From NCBI RefSeq assembly GCF_010993975.1, contig NZ_JAACZO010000011.1, positions 496,001-560,000 on the forward strand: 64,000 bases of DNA, in the 5' to 3' direction. A program made the position numbers and the translations under genes. Positions 9,075 to 17,317 of this stretch are shown here, one piece after another. Numbering within the stretch: position 1 is the stretch's first letter; the number at the start of each line of letters is the position of its first letter. The stretch comes from Halomonas faecis. GTDB taxonomy: Bacteria; Pseudomonadota; Gammaproteobacteria; Pseudomonadales; Halomonadaceae. The notes below the pieces were generated by a model. It was not told the DNA's origin. It made no database searches and saw nothing but the letters and a program-made list of their open reading frames with translations.

Positions 9075-9150
9075 TGGTGGAGCCTAGCGGGATCGAACCG
9101 CTGACCTCAACACTGCCAGTGTTGCGCTCTCCCAGCTGAGCTAAGGCCCC
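9075..9150 (-). tRNA. tRNA-Ala (anticodon GGC)
   Basis: The 76-nt cloverleaf is complete with encoded CCA: 7-bp acceptor stem starting GGGGCCT, D arm AGCTCAGCTGGGAGAGC, anticodon stem CAACA/TGTTG around loop CTGGCAG (anticodon GGC) and T arm with GGTTCGATCCC. It is transcribed alone between its own promoter and terminator. Confidence 0.97.
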
Positions 9151-9181
9151 ACGCTATCTCGCCTCGGCGAGAACGAGACGT

Positions 9182-9209
9182 ATGATACCACCCCAATGAC
9201 GGTCGTCAA
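9182..9209 (-). promoter_or_regulatory. Sigma-70 promoter of tRNA-Ala
   Basis: Read on the minus strand: -35 TTGACG (9209-9204), a 16-base spacer, and -10 TATCAT (9187-9182). The tRNA 5' end lies about 31 bases further on, a normal leader length. Confidence 0.8.
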
Positions 9210-9366
9210 TACCCGCCCCGCACACACCCTTCCTTTTTTGATGAGAAACCGTGTTATCGCTTCTGGCTAATTTTCCCAGACCGCCGACTGTGGCAAGCTT
9301 ACCTAGGGTTGGGTGCCGTGCCTCGCAGGCCCCGGGGTCCATCCGCTACGCCGAGGAGCATCAGCA

Positions 9367-10014
9367 GTGATCAAGGTTCTTATCGTCGACGACCACCATC
9401 TGGTACGCACCAGCCTGGCCCGCCTGCTGGATGGCGAAGACGGACTGCAAGTCATCGGCGAGGCCGCCAACGGCGAAGAAGCCATCAGCCTGAGTCGCAG
9501 CCTGAAACCCGACGTCGTGTTGATGGATTTGCGTATGCCGGGCATCGGCGGATTGGAGGCCACCCGCAAGATCGTGCGTAGCGACCCCGACATTCGCGTC
9601 CTGGCCCTGACCGGTTTCATGGAAGACAGCTTCGCCCAGCGCCTGCTGGAGGCCGGTGCGGGCGGCTTCATCAGCAAGGAAACCCAGGTGACGGACATGG
9701 TCGATGCCGTGCGCAGCGTATTCGCCGGACGCCGTTACATCAGTGCCGATATTGCCCAGCGCCTGGTACTGTCGCGCTTCGACCCCGACGAGAACCCTTT
9801 CGATCAGCTCTCCCATCGCGAACTACAGGTGGCAATGATGATCGTCAATTGCCAGCGCGTGGCCGAAATCTCCGACCGGCTGTTCCTCAGTCCCAAGACG
9901 GTCAATACCTACCGATACCGGATATTCGAAAAGCTCGGCGTGGAAACCGACGTGGAGCTGACCCATCTCGGGTTGCGCTACGGACTGGTGGCTGGTTTCG
10001 ATACCACCCCTTGA
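9367..10014 (+). CDS. gacA: GacA/UvrY-type response regulator
   Basis: 215 residues from a GTG at 9367 with a GAGGAG site about 10 bases upstream; this start gives the family N terminus MIKVLIVDDHHLVR. The receiver domain has the acidic pocket (DD near residue 9), the phosphoacceptor Asp in VVLMDLRMPG (around residue 54), Thr in ALTG and Lys in ISKE. A LuxR-type HTH fills the C terminus (LSHRELQVAMMIVNCQRVAE, LFLSPKTVNTYRYRIFEKLG). It is the DNA-binding partner of the GacS/BarA kinase and normally activates CsrA-antagonising small RNAs that control secretion, biofilm and metabolism. The position directly before uvrC, as in Pseudomonas and E. coli, supports the assignment. Confidence 0.95.
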   Translation: MIKVLIVDDHHLVRTSLARLLDGEDGLQVIGEAANGEEAISLSRSLKPDVVLMDLRMPGIGGLEATRKIVRSDPDIRVLALTGFMEDSFAQRLLEAGAGGFISKETQVTDMVDAVRSVFAGRRYISADIAQRLVLSRFDPDENPFDQLSHRELQVAMMIVNCQRVAEISDRLFLSPKTVNTYRYRIFEKLGVETDVELTHLGLRYGLVAGFDTTP

Positions 10015-10070
10015 GTCGCTCGATCTGTTACGCTTGACTCTGTCGTCCGCCACGCGTTGCCACTCGCCAG

Positions 10071-11885
10071 ATGCCCTTCGATTCACGGCAATTTCTCGCC
10101 AATCTCACCCAGGCACCGGGCGTCTACCACATGCTCGACGACCAGGGCGACACCCTCTATGTGGGCAAGGCCAAGCGACTCAAGGCGCGCCTGGCCAGCT
10201 ACTTCCGCGGCACCCTCAACGCCAAGACCCAGGCCATGGTGTCGCGTATCGCCGATATCCAGGTCACCGTCACGCGCAGCGAAACCGAAGCGCTGTTGCT
10301 CGAGCAGACGCTGATCAAGGAGCTGCGCCCGCCATACAACATCCTGCTGCGCGATGACAAATCCTACCCCTTCGTGTTCGTCAGCGACCGTCACCCCTAT
10401 CCGGCGCTGGAATACAAGCGCGCCCGCCGTCGTCATGGCGATGGCCGCTACCTGGGGCCCTATACCAGCAGCGGCGCGGTACGCGAGAGCCTATCGCTGA
10501 TGCAGAAGATCTTTCGCATCCGCAACTGCGAGGACAGCGTCTTCGCCCACCGCACTCGCCCCTGCTTGCAGTACCAGATCCAGCGTTGCAGCGCCCCCTG
10601 CGTGGGCTACATCAGCGAAACCGACTATCGCCGCGACCTCGAGCATGCCGTGATGTGCCTCGAAGGCAAGAGCGAAGCGGTCACTCGAGAGCTCACCGAC
10701 GCCATGGAACGGGCCAGTCAGACACTCGCTTTCGAGGAAGCCGCTCGCCTGCGCGACCAGGTCCAGCAGCTGCGCCAACTACAACAGCGCCAGTTCGTCG
10801 ATACCGAAGGTGGCGATGCCGATGTCTTCGCACTGGCCAGCCGCCCCGGCGCCCAATGCATATCCGTGCTTGCCGTGCGCCAGGGGCGACTCCTCGGCGC
10901 TCGGCACCATACGCCCGGAAACGGCCTCGACCTGGCGCCTGAGGCCCTGCTCGACGATTTCGTCAGCCAGTACTATCTAGGCCAGGGGCGCGAGATTCCC
11001 CGCGAGGTCATCACCACACACACTCTCCCCGACCCGAACGTACTCGAGAGCGCCCTGAGTACTCGCGCCGAGCGCCGAGTACGCGTCACCCATAGTGTGC
11101 GGGGCCACCGCAGCCAGTGGCTGGAACTCGCCCGAACCAACGCCGAGCAGCATCTGGCGAGCCAACTGGCCAATCAAGGCGAGCTGGACCGCCGCTTCGC
11201 GACACTGCAAGACGCTCTCGAGCTCAGCGAGATGCCCGAACGCCTGGAGTGCTTCGATATCAGCCACAGTCAGGGCGAGGCCACGGTGGCCTCCTGCGTG
11301 GTCTTCGACCGGAATGGACCGCGTAAGTCGGACTATCGCCGCTTCAACATCGATGGCGTTTCCGCGGGAGACGACTATGCCGCCATGCGACAAGCCCTAG
11401 AGCGTCGCTTCCGCCGCCTGGCCGAGGGCGAAGGAGCGACGCCGGACATCCTGCTGGTCGACGGCGGCAAGGGGCAGCTCAACCAGGCTCGTGACGTGCT
11501 CGCCGAACTGGGACTGGCACGCATTCGACTGCTGGGCGTGGCCAAGGGCACGACCCGCAAGGCGGGCCTGGAGACGCTGTTCCTGGAAACCGTCGACAGA
11601 ACCCTGGACCTCGATGCCACCTCACCAGCTCTGCATCTCGTTCAGCACGTGCGCGACGAGGCACACCGCTTTGCCATCACCGGCCATCGCACGCGACGCG
11701 ACAAGACTCGACGGAGCTCGACTCTGGAGGGAATTGCCGGCGTGGGCCCCAAGCGTCGACGTGAACTGTTACGCTTCTTCGGCGGCCTTCAGGGGGTCAA
11801 GCAAGCCAGCCGCGAGGAACTCGCCCGTGTGCCGGGAATCAGTTCGGCGCTGGCCGAGACCATTCATCGCGCCCTGCATGGATGA
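10071..11885 (+). CDS. uvrC: Excinuclease ABC subunit C
   Basis: 604 residues, normal for UvrC, which makes both incisions around DNA lesions during nucleotide excision repair. The N terminus is a GIY-YIG nuclease (GVYHMLDDQGDTLYVGKAKR, then YFRG). Next is the Cys-rich stretch (CLQYQIQRCSAPCVGYI), the UVR motif that binds UvrB (around residues 205-240), the RNase H-like endonuclease region (ECFDISHSQGEATVAS, ILLVDGGKGQLNQA) and a C-terminal tandem helix-hairpin-helix (IAGVGPKRRRELLRFFGG, VPGISSALAE). It follows gacA by 56 bp and precedes pgsA, the common gammaproteobacterial order. Confidence 0.98.
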   Translation: MPFDSRQFLANLTQAPGVYHMLDDQGDTLYVGKAKRLKARLASYFRGTLNAKTQAMVSRIADIQVTVTRSETEALLLEQTLIKELRPPYNILLRDDKSYPFVFVSDRHPYPALEYKRARRRHGDGRYLGPYTSSGAVRESLSLMQKIFRIRNCEDSVFAHRTRPCLQYQIQRCSAPCVGYISETDYRRDLEHAVMCLEGKSEAVTRELTDAMERASQTLAFEEAARLRDQVQQLRQLQQRQFVDTEGGDADVFALASRPGAQCISVLAVRQGRLLGARHHTPGNGLDLAPEALLDDFVSQYYLGQGREIPREVITTHTLPDPNVLESALSTRAERRVRVTHSVRGHRSQWLELARTNAEQHLASQLANQGELDRRFATLQDALELSEMPERLECFDISHSQGEATVASCVVFDRNGPRKSDYRRFNIDGVSAGDDYAAMRQALERRFRRLAEGEGATPDILLVDGGKGQLNQARDVLAELGLARIRLLGVAKGTTRKAGLETLFLETVDRTLDLDATSPALHLVQHVRDEAHRFAITGHRTRRDKTRRSSTLEGIAGVGPKRRRELLRFFGGLQGVKQASREELARVPGISSALAETIHRALHG

Positions 11886-11952
11886 AGCCCAAGCTGGCCG
11901 CTAGAATGGCAAGCCCCGACGAAACCCCACCATTCCAAGGACACTGCCCACC

Positions 11953-12501
11953 ATGAACATCCCCAACCTCTTGACGCTCGGCAGAATCGTCTTCATTCCG
12001 TTGTTGGTGGTGTTCTTCTACCTGCCCTTCGCCTGGAGCCTGCCGGTGGCCGCAGCGCTGTTCGCTCTGGCTTCGGTGACCGACTGGCTGGATGGCTACC
12101 TGGCTCGTCGCTGGAACCAGGCCACTCCCTTTGGCGCCTTTCTCGACCCGGTTGCCGACAAGGTGATGGTTGCCGTGGCCCTGGCACTGCTCATCGAGCG
12201 TTTCGACAGCCTGTGGCTGACGCTGCCGGCGCTGGTGATCATTGGTCGCGAAATCGTCATCTCCGCACTGCGCGAATGGATGGCCGAGATGGGCAAGCGC
12301 AGCAGCGTGGCCGTTTCCTGGCTTGGCAAGATCAAGACCACCTTGCAGATGGTCGCCCTGCTACTGCTCATCGCCTTTGCTCCGGGCTCCCCGCTCGCAC
12401 TGATCGGCATGTTGACCCTGCACGCCGCCGCCCTGCTCACGCTGTGGTCGATGATCCTCTACCTTCGCGCGGCATGGCCGCATCTGAGTCGTGCGATGTA
12501 A
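11953..12501 (+). CDS. pgsA: CDP-diacylglycerol--glycerol-3-phosphate 3-phosphatidyltransferase
   Basis: 182 residues. An inner-membrane enzyme that makes phosphatidylglycerol phosphate, the committed step to phosphatidylglycerol and cardiolipin. It shows the CDP-alcohol phosphotransferase signature D-G-x2-A-R-x8-G-x3-D-x3-D in [10 protein letters not shown]...[10 protein letters not shown] and about five membrane helices. The start [12 protein letters not shown] matches the family and is preceded by AAGGA. Confidence 0.97.
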   Translation: MNIPNLLTLGRIVFIPLLVVFFYLPFAWSLPVAAALFALASVTDWLDGYLARRWNQATPFGAFLDPVADKVMVAVALALLIERFDSLWLTLPALVIIGREIVISALREWMAEMGKRSSVAVSWLGKIKTTLQMVALLLLIAFAPGSPLALIGMLTLHAAALLTLWSMILYLRAAWPHLSRAM

Positions 12502-12524
12502 CGCCGGCGCTTCTTCTCAAGCCA

Positions 12525-12552
12525 TTGACAGCGCCCGAATTGTCCGTATAAT
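12525..12552 (+). promoter_or_regulatory. Promoter of the tRNA-Gly/Cys/Leu cluster
   Basis: Consensus -35 TTGACA (12525-12530) and -10 TATAAT (12547-12552) with a 16-base spacer, followed by a GC-rich GCGCTC discriminator typical of stringently controlled stable-RNA promoters. The tRNA-Gly 5' end is 16 bases downstream of the -10. Confidence 0.92.
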
Positions 12553-12567
12553 GCGCTCTCGAGTCGA

Positions 12568-12642
12568 GCGGGAATAGCTCAGTGGTAGAGCATCGCCTTG
12601 CCAAGGCGAGGGTCGCGAGTTCGAATCTCGTTTCCCGCTCCA
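12568..12642 (+). tRNA. tRNA-Gly (anticodon GCC)
   Basis: Complete 75-nt cloverleaf with encoded CCA: acceptor GCGGGAA/TTCCCGC, D arm AGCTCAGTGGTAGAGC, anticodon stem TCGCC/GGCGA with loop TTGCCAA (anticodon GCC), and T arm with TTCGAAT. It is the first tRNA of a cluster; two repeats derived from its 3' end follow directly. Confidence 0.97.
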
Positions 12643-12804
12643 TTGGCTCACCGAGTCAAGCTGCGTGGCAGCGAGGGTCGCGAGCTGGAACGCCAGCCCG
12701 GTCGAATCTCGTTTCCCGCTCCATTGGCTCACCGAGTCAAGCTGCGTGGCAGAGAGGGTCGCGAGCTGGAACGCCAGCCCGGTCGAATCTCGTTTCCCGC
12801 TCCA
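12643..12804 (+). repeat. Two tandem 81-bp repeats derived from the tRNA-Gly 3' end
   Basis: Units 12643-12723 and 12724-12804 differ at one visible base. Each unit has about 28 bp of unrelated sequence, then a 14-base match to tRNA-Gly (GCGAGGGTCGCGAG), then 17 bases where the tRNA has a single T, then the last 22 bases of tRNA-Gly ending CCA. The inserted bases include a small hairpin, CTGG-AACG-CCAG. The units lack acceptor 5' strand, D arm and anticodon arm, so they cannot be functional tRNAs. They lie inside the tRNA transcription unit and will be part of the precursor. The layout recalls the tyrT locus of E. coli, where repeats after the tRNA also contain its 3' end. Confidence 0.9.
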
Positions 12805-12838
12805 TTCTTGCCCTTATCAAGAATGCTCGACTCGTCCA

Positions 12839-12912
12839 GGCTGGATGGCAGAGTGGTTATGCAGCGGACTGCAACTCCGTGTACGCCGGTTCGATTCCGA
12901 CTCCAGCCTCCA
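12839..12912 (+). tRNA. tRNA-Cys (anticodon GCA)
   Basis: Complete 74-nt cloverleaf with encoded CCA: acceptor GGCTGGA/TCCAGCC, anticodon stem GCGGA/TCCGT around loop CTGCAAC (anticodon GCA), and T arm GGTTCGATTCC. Second tRNA of the cluster. Confidence 0.96.
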
Positions 12913-12951
12913 TCTTTCCCACCGGCTTACGCCGCCTGCTCGAAACCCCAC

Positions 12952-13038
12952 GCCCGGATGGCGAAATTGGTAGACGCAAGAGACTTAAAATCTCTCGGTG
13001 GCAACACCGTGCCGGTTCGAGCCCGGCTCCGGGCACCA
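12952..13038 (+). tRNA. tRNA-Leu (anticodon TAA)
   Basis: Complete 87-nt class II tRNA with encoded CCA: acceptor GCCCGGA/TCCGGGC, anticodon stem AGAGA/TCTCT around loop CTTAAAA (anticodon TAA), long variable arm CGGTGGCAACACCG, and T arm GGTTCGAGCCC. Last tRNA of the cluster; no clear terminator follows before the next gene. Confidence 0.96.
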
Positions 13039-13097
13039 AGCGCATCGCCTACCGGCCTGGATCGGCGGCATATTGTGCCCGAACTGGGCAAACGCTC

Positions 13098-14243
13098 ATG
13101 AATTTGCCTCCGCTGCGCGACCCCCACCTCAATTATCGTTACCGACGGCGGCTGCACGTCGTGCGGGTACTACTGGCCTTGTCGGCCACCTTCGCCGTCA
13201 TTTCCCTGTTCGAGCTGCCGCACTCCGGCTGGGCACTGGTCAGTACCGTCATGGTCATGGGCAACCTCCCCCATGTCGGTGGAGTGCTCGACAAGGGGCG
13301 CCAGAGGCTGCTCGGTTCGCTACTGGGGGCCGGCTGGGGATTGTTGCTGATCTTGGTGCCACTGCCTCCTTCCCTGGTGATTCCGCTGGGCGCCCTGGCC
13401 GGCATCGGCGCGGCAACGTGGCTCACCTTCGGCAGCCGCCACGGGTATAGCGGCCTGATGTTCGCCATCAGCCTTCTGCTGGTCATCGGAGCGGGCAACC
13501 AGGAACTGGACATCGCCTTGTGGCGAGCCTTCGACGTATTGCTAGGCACCCTGGTAGGCATTGCGGTGACCGCCCTGGTGCTGCCACAGAAGGCAACCGA
13601 CATGATGCGCTTCCTGCTGGCAGGCAACCTCGAGCGTCTGGCCCGGCTCTACCAGGCCCACACGGCCTCGACCCAGGCCCCGGATGTCGATACCCAGAGG
13701 CACCTCAAGGCCGCCAGCAAGCTGCTGGTCAAGCAGCGAAGCCTGGTCGATGCCATTCATCGTGAACGTCGCCTGAAGCGAGACGAGCTCGACGACCTCA
13801 TCTCGCTTCAACGCCGCATGCTCTCCACCATCGAACTGCTGCTCGAAACGCACTGGACGACGCGGGCCGGCCACGAACGCATCGCTGCCATGGAAGGCCT
13901 GCGCGAGGAGCAGTACCGCCTGGCAGCAGAACTCGACACCCTGGCCTACCAGGTGCGTACCGGTCAACCGATCGACGTCACCATCAGCCCATTCGACCTA
14001 CAGCGCCATGCCGACCTGGCCTGCAACGCTCGAAGCGAAGACGGCCGCGCCCTATTCAGCCCCAGCGGCTACCTATGGCTCAATCGTGAGCTGGCACGCC
14101 TCGCCCAGGCCCTGGTTACCCGGCTGGGCAGCCTGGAACGACTGCCCAGCCGTCGACTCAGGCGTGCCTCGGGCCGTTCGCAGATCATCCCGGACCGGAT
14201 ACCGCCGGCACAAGGAGAGCAAGAGGATGTACGGCAACCATGA
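13098..14243 (+). CDS. FUSC-family inner-membrane protein (putative aromatic-acid/small-molecule exporter)
   Basis: 381 residues from the ATG at 13098; the same frame stays open upstream only through the tRNA genes and is not coding there. The N-terminal half has about five to six hydrophobic helices (VLLALSATFAVISLFELP, LLGSLLGAGWGLLLILVPLP, LLGTLVGIAVTALVLP). A cytoplasmic helical region follows from about residue 175. This is the organisation of FUSC/YccS-like proteins linked to export of aromatic acids or similar compounds. The substrate is unknown. There is no obvious ribosome site and only about 60 bp separate it from tRNA-Leu, so it may depend on read-through from the tRNA promoter. 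Its end overlaps the nadB start by 17 bp. Confidence 0.82.
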   Translation: MNLPPLRDPHLNYRYRRRLHVVRVLLALSATFAVISLFELPHSGWALVSTVMVMGNLPHVGGVLDKGRQRLLGSLLGAGWGLLLILVPLPPSLVIPLGALAGIGAATWLTFGSRHGYSGLMFAISLLLVIGAGNQELDIALWRAFDVLLGTLVGIAVTALVLPQKATDMMRFLLAGNLERLARLYQAHTASTQAPDVDTQRHLKAASKLLVKQRSLVDAIHRERRLKRDELDDLISLQRRMLSTIELLLETHWTTRAGHERIAAMEGLREEQYRLAAELDTLAYQVRTGQPIDVTISPFDLQRHADLACNARSEDGRALFSPSGYLWLNRELARLAQALVTRLGSLERLPSRRLRRASGRSQIIPDRIPPAQGEQEDVRQP

Positions 14244-15804
14244 CGTGCTGATCATCGGCGGCGGCGTAGCGGGTTTGACCCTGGCCCTGCACTGTGCCGA
14301 CACCCGCCGGGTGACGCTGGTCCGCCCGGCCAGCGATGACCGGGGAGCCAGTCGCTGGGCCCAGGGAGGCATCGCCGCAGTGCTCTCGCCCCGGGATGAC
14401 TTCGAGGCACACATCGCCGACACGCTGGTGGCGGGGGACGGTCTATGCGACGAACGTGCCGTCCGCTTCACCATCGAACGGGGCCCGGAAGCCATCGAAT
14501 GGCTGCTCTCCCTGGGGGTTCCCTTCACCCGGGATGCGTCCCCCGACGCCGATTACCCCTACCACCTGACCCGAGAGGGTGGGCACGGCGCTCGCCGCGT
14601 CATCCACGTGGAGGATGCTACCGGACGCGCGGTGCTCGATACGCTCAAAGCGCGTGCCGAGGCCCATCCGTCCATCATCGTGCGCGACGACCTCACCGCC
14701 ATCGGCCTGATCGGCGATACGGCGGGGCATTGCCGTGGCGCACGCTGCCTAGATGCACAGGGGATCCCCACCGACCTGATGGCGCAAGACACCGTCCTGG
14801 CCACCGGCGGCGCCAGCGGCCTCTACCGCCATACCACCAGCCCCCAGCCGGCCAGTGGCGAAGGCATGCTGATGGCTGCCGAACTGGGCGCCGAACTGAT
14901 GAACCTCGAGTTCCAGCAGTTCCACCCCACCTGCCTTTACGACCCCGAGGGCCCGCCCTTTCTGATCAGCGAGGCCGTGCGTGGCGAGGGCGGGCGATTG
15001 ATCAATACCGCCGGTGAGCGCTTCATGCCTGCCGTGGACCCACGCGCCGAACTGGCGCCTCGAGATATCGTCGCCCGCGCCATCGATGCCGAAATGCAAC
15101 GCAGCGGCGAGCCGCACGTCTGGCTCGACGTTCGCCACCTCGGCGGGGATGCCATCCGCCACCATTTCCCGACGATTCAGGCTCACTGCCTGTCTCGCGG
15201 ACTCGACCTCGTCCATCAGCCAATCCCGGTCGTGCCGGCCGCTCACTACAGCTGCGGGGGGGTGGCCACGGACCTGGACGGCGCCACCGCAGTACCGCAC
15301 CTGCATGCCATCGGCGAGGTCGCCTGCACCGGCCTGCACGGCGCCAATCGGATGGCCAGCAACTCGCTGCTGGAATGCCTGGTGTTCGCCCGTAGCTGCG
15401 CAGCTCGGCTGGCCCATCCGGCCCAGGCATCATCGGCACGCATCGCCGTCGCCCCCTCCGGCGACACGCCGATCGCGACCGAAAGCATCCGGGCCTGGCG
15501 GCACACGCTGCGAGACCTGATGAGTCGATACGTAGCCATCGTCCGCCATGACGACGGCCTGGCAAACGCCGACCGAGCACTCACCGAGCTGGCGGATGAG
15601 ATCGCCCTGGCGGTGCAACGCGCAGCTCCCGAGCCGGCTCTGGCCAGCCTGTGGCACGCCGTACGCCTGGCTCGCCTGACCGTGGCCAGCGCTCGGGTTC
15701 GCCGCGAGTCCCGCGGGCTGCACTACAACCCAGACTGCCCGCACCACGCCGAGACACCAGCGCGCCCTTCTCGCTGCCGGCTCGACGACCTCACCACTCA
15801 CTGA
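14227..15804 (+). CDS. nadB: L-aspartate oxidase
   Basis: 525 residues; FAD enzyme oxidising L-aspartate to iminoaspartate in the first step of de novo NAD synthesis. The start at 14227 follows an AAGGAG-type site and gives the dinucleotide-binding motif VLIIGGGVAGLTLAL. Family motifs include SRWAQGGIAAVL, EFQQFHPTCLY and LISEAVRGEGGRL, with active-site residues in PAAHYSCGGV and HGANRMASNSLLECLVF. The partner nadA is not in the window. It overlaps the upstream FUSC gene. Length and motifs fit NadB better than the related fumarate reductase/SdhA flavoproteins. Confidence 0.96.
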   Translation: MYGNHDVLIIGGGVAGLTLALHCADTRRVTLVRPASDDRGASRWAQGGIAAVLSPRDDFEAHIADTLVAGDGLCDERAVRFTIERGPEAIEWLLSLGVPFTRDASPDADYPYHLTREGGHGARRVIHVEDATGRAVLDTLKARAEAHPSIIVRDDLTAIGLIGDTAGHCRGARCLDAQGIPTDLMAQDTVLATGGASGLYRHTTSPQPASGEGMLMAAELGAELMNLEFQQFHPTCLYDPEGPPFLISEAVRGEGGRLINTAGERFMPAVDPRAELAPRDIVARAIDAEMQRSGEPHVWLDVRHLGGDAIRHHFPTIQAHCLSRGLDLVHQPIPVVPAAHYSCGGVATDLDGATAVPHLHAIGEVACTGLHGANRMASNSLLECLVFARSCAARLAHPAQASSARIAVAPSGDTPIATESIRAWRHTLRDLMSRYVAIVRHDDGLANADRALTELADEIALAVQRAAPEPALASLWHAVRLARLTVASARVRRESRGLHYNPDCPHHAETPARPSRCRLDDLTTH

Positions 15805-15825
15805 ACGGGCGTACCATGCCGGCAT

Positions 15826-16224
15826 TCATGCCCGATGCTCGATCAGCCAGCGCCGCAACTGGCGCAAGGTCTCGGGGTCGCTGCTGTCGGGCCATAGCCA
15901 GTGCATGTCACGCCCGACTCGCAGCCCGATCAGCCACGGCCCCAGATAACGGCAATGCAGCACGACCGGCTGTGAAACCGGGCTTCCCTGCGGCTGCCAG
16001 TGCCACCCGCCTCCGGACTCGACTGGCTGCCAGCGGAGTTCGCCGCCCCGCTCTCGGCGGTGCCAGCGAATCAGCTCCGCCCCGAGCAAGAGGCCACCCA
16101 GCAGCCACAGCCAAGCGGCCGCATAAGCCATCAGCAGCGATAGCACCGCCAGGCTAGCGAGCCAGTGCCCTCCCCTCGCCAGCCTAGACGGGACGACGCG
16201 GATCGTTATCGGCGTTCTCGGCAT
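15826..16224 (-). CDS. YgfX/CptA-like membrane protein
   Basis: 132 residues with two adjacent hydrophobic helices (LASLAVLSLLMAYAAAWLWLLGGLLLG region, residues 22-50) followed by a soluble C-terminal part rich in Trp. This matches the YgfX family, which is encoded next to sdhE; in E. coli it was described as the toxin CptA that affects MreB/FtsZ, but its normal role is unclear. The start overlaps the sdhE end by 41 bp, so the two are co-translated. It converges with nadB, whose stop is only 21 bp away. Confidence 0.8.
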   Translation of the reverse strand: MPRTPITIRVVPSRLARGGHWLASLAVLSLLMAYAAAWLWLLGGLLLGAELIRWHRRERGGELRWQPVESGGGWHWQPQGSPVSQPVVLHCRYLGPWLIGLRVGRDMHWLWPDSSDPETLRQLRRWLIEHRA

Positions 16225-16480
16225 GGGCCTGAATCAGCGTCACGATGCGTTGGTGTGCCGGATCCTGCGGTACCTCCCGGCGCAGCAGCCAGGCGAAGAG
16301 GTCCTGGTCCTCTTCCTCGATCAACGCACGGTAGGCGGTCTGATCCTGCGCACTCAGGTGGTCATAACAGTGTTCCAGAAAAGGAATCAGCAGCAGATCC
16401 AGCTCCCACATGCCTCGGCGGGAGTGCCAGTGCAGTCGCTTGCGCAGGGCAAGCGACTCGGTGTTGGTTGCATCGCTCAA
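16184..16480 (-). CDS. sdhE: FAD assembly factor SdhE (YgfY/CptB)
   Basis: 98 residues; small soluble protein needed to attach FAD covalently to succinate dehydrogenase and fumarate reductase flavoproteins. The family signature RGxxE appears as RGMWELD near residues 22-28, followed by the five-helix bundle pattern (FLEHCYDHL, YRALIEEEDQDLFAWLL). Located upstream of ygfX, as in E. coli. The C-terminal tail (ENADNDPRRPV) is charged and probably flexible. Confidence 0.93.
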   Translation of the reverse strand: MSDATNTESLALRKRLHWHSRRGMWELDLLLIPFLEHCYDHLSAQDQTAYRALIEEEDQDLFAWLLRREVPQDPAHQRIVTLIQAHAENADNDPRRPV

Positions 16481-16683
16481 CGTCGGCCTCGACAGTCGCG
16501 GTGAATGGTGCGCTCAGTATACCCAAGGAGTGCGATGGCAGCAGCCTCCCGCTAGGTTTCTTGCCGTTCGCTTGACCATGGTCGTAGTGCGTTGTTTTCT
16601 CACGATTTGCACAGTATGCTGAGAGCAGAACAACAATCTCGCCCAGCTCCGCTGCGGAGCCGGCAACCGCCAGGAGAGAGACG

Positions 16684-16980
16684 ATGACCAAATCCGAGTT
16701 GATCGAACAGATCGCCATGCGACAGCCAGACCTGTCGCTCAAGGAAGTCGAGTCCGCGGTACGCCTCATCCTCGACGACATCACCGACACCCTGGCCGAA
16801 GGCGGGCGAGTGGAAATTCGCGGCTTCGGTAGCTTTTCGCTGCACTACCGCGAACCGCGCATCGGCCGTAACCCCAAGACCGGCGACCCGGTCGCGCTGG
16901 ACGGCAAGTTCGTGCCACACTTCAAGCCCGGCAAGGAGCTGCGCGAACAAGTCAATGCCAGCCGAGCCCTCGGATACTGA
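16684..16980 (+). CDS. ihfB: Integration host factor subunit beta
   Basis: 98 residues; DNA-bending HU/IHF family protein that pairs with IhfA in recombination, replication and transcription control. The beta-arm region has the family pattern [16 protein letters not shown] and [12 protein letters not shown], with the conserved Pro at the arm tip. The N terminus [11 protein letters not shown] and the subfamily pattern fit IhfB rather than HU. The ATG follows a GGAGAGAG site. As in other gammaproteobacteria it precedes lapA-lapB. The 203 bp upstream, shared with divergent sdhE, should carry its promoter, but I could not fix -35/-10 boxes. Confidence 0.97.
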   Translation: MTKSELIEQIAMRQPDLSLKEVESAVRLILDDITDTLAEGGRVEIRGFGSFSLHYREPRIGRNPKTGDPVALDGKFVPHFKPGKELREQVNASRALGY

Positions 16981-17011
16981 TCGCCATCACCATTGACAAG
17001 GGAACAAGCCC

Positions 17012-17317
17012 ATGCGTTGGCTAAAAGGCCTCCTCCTGGCCATCATTCTGCTCGGAGTGCTGTTGGTTGGCATTCTGTTTGCCGTCAACAATCAGCAGAC
17101 CGTGCCGCTCAACCTGATCTGGCTCGAACTGCCGGCCGTTTCGCTCTCGGTGTGGCTACTCGGCTCGCTGGCCAGTGGCGTGCTACTGGGCATGTTGGCC
17201 ATGACCGGGGTCTGGCTCAGGCTACGCACCCTTCTGACGCGCGCCCAGCGTCACAATCGCCAACAGCGCAAGGAGCTCGACCGCCTGCGCGTCCAGGAGC
17301 TCAAGGAACTGCCCTAA
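17012..17317 (+). CDS. lapA: Lipopolysaccharide assembly protein A domain protein
   Basis: 101 residues; small inner-membrane protein (YciS) working with LapB in controlling lipopolysaccharide supply. Two hydrophobic helices (residues 4-25 and 43-68) flank a short periplasmic loop with VNNQQTVPLNLIWLELP, the typical LapA pattern, and a basic coiled tail (RHNRQQRKELDRLR) faces the cytoplasm. The stop TAA is immediately followed by the lapB ATG with no spacing. Confidence 0.92.
   Translation: MRWLKGLLLAIILLGVLLVGILFAVNNQQTVPLNLIWLELPAVSLSVWLLGSLASGVLLGMLAMTGVWLRLRTLLTRAQRHNRQQRKELDRLRVQELKELP

Noticed and set aside
12643-12804. CRISPR-like tandem repeat
   Set aside because: Only two units, directly adjoining without unique spacers, and clearly derived from tRNA-Gly; no cas genes.
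12643-12804. Attachment-site duplication of an integrated element
   Set aside because: tRNA 3'-end copies often mark integration, but no integrase, phage or plasmid gene lies nearby and the copies are adjacent rather than flanking an insert.
12582-13097. N-terminal extension of the FUSC frame through the tRNA cluster
   Set aside because: The region is occupied by three complete tRNA genes and tRNA-derived repeats; the encoded peptide is only translated tRNA sequence.
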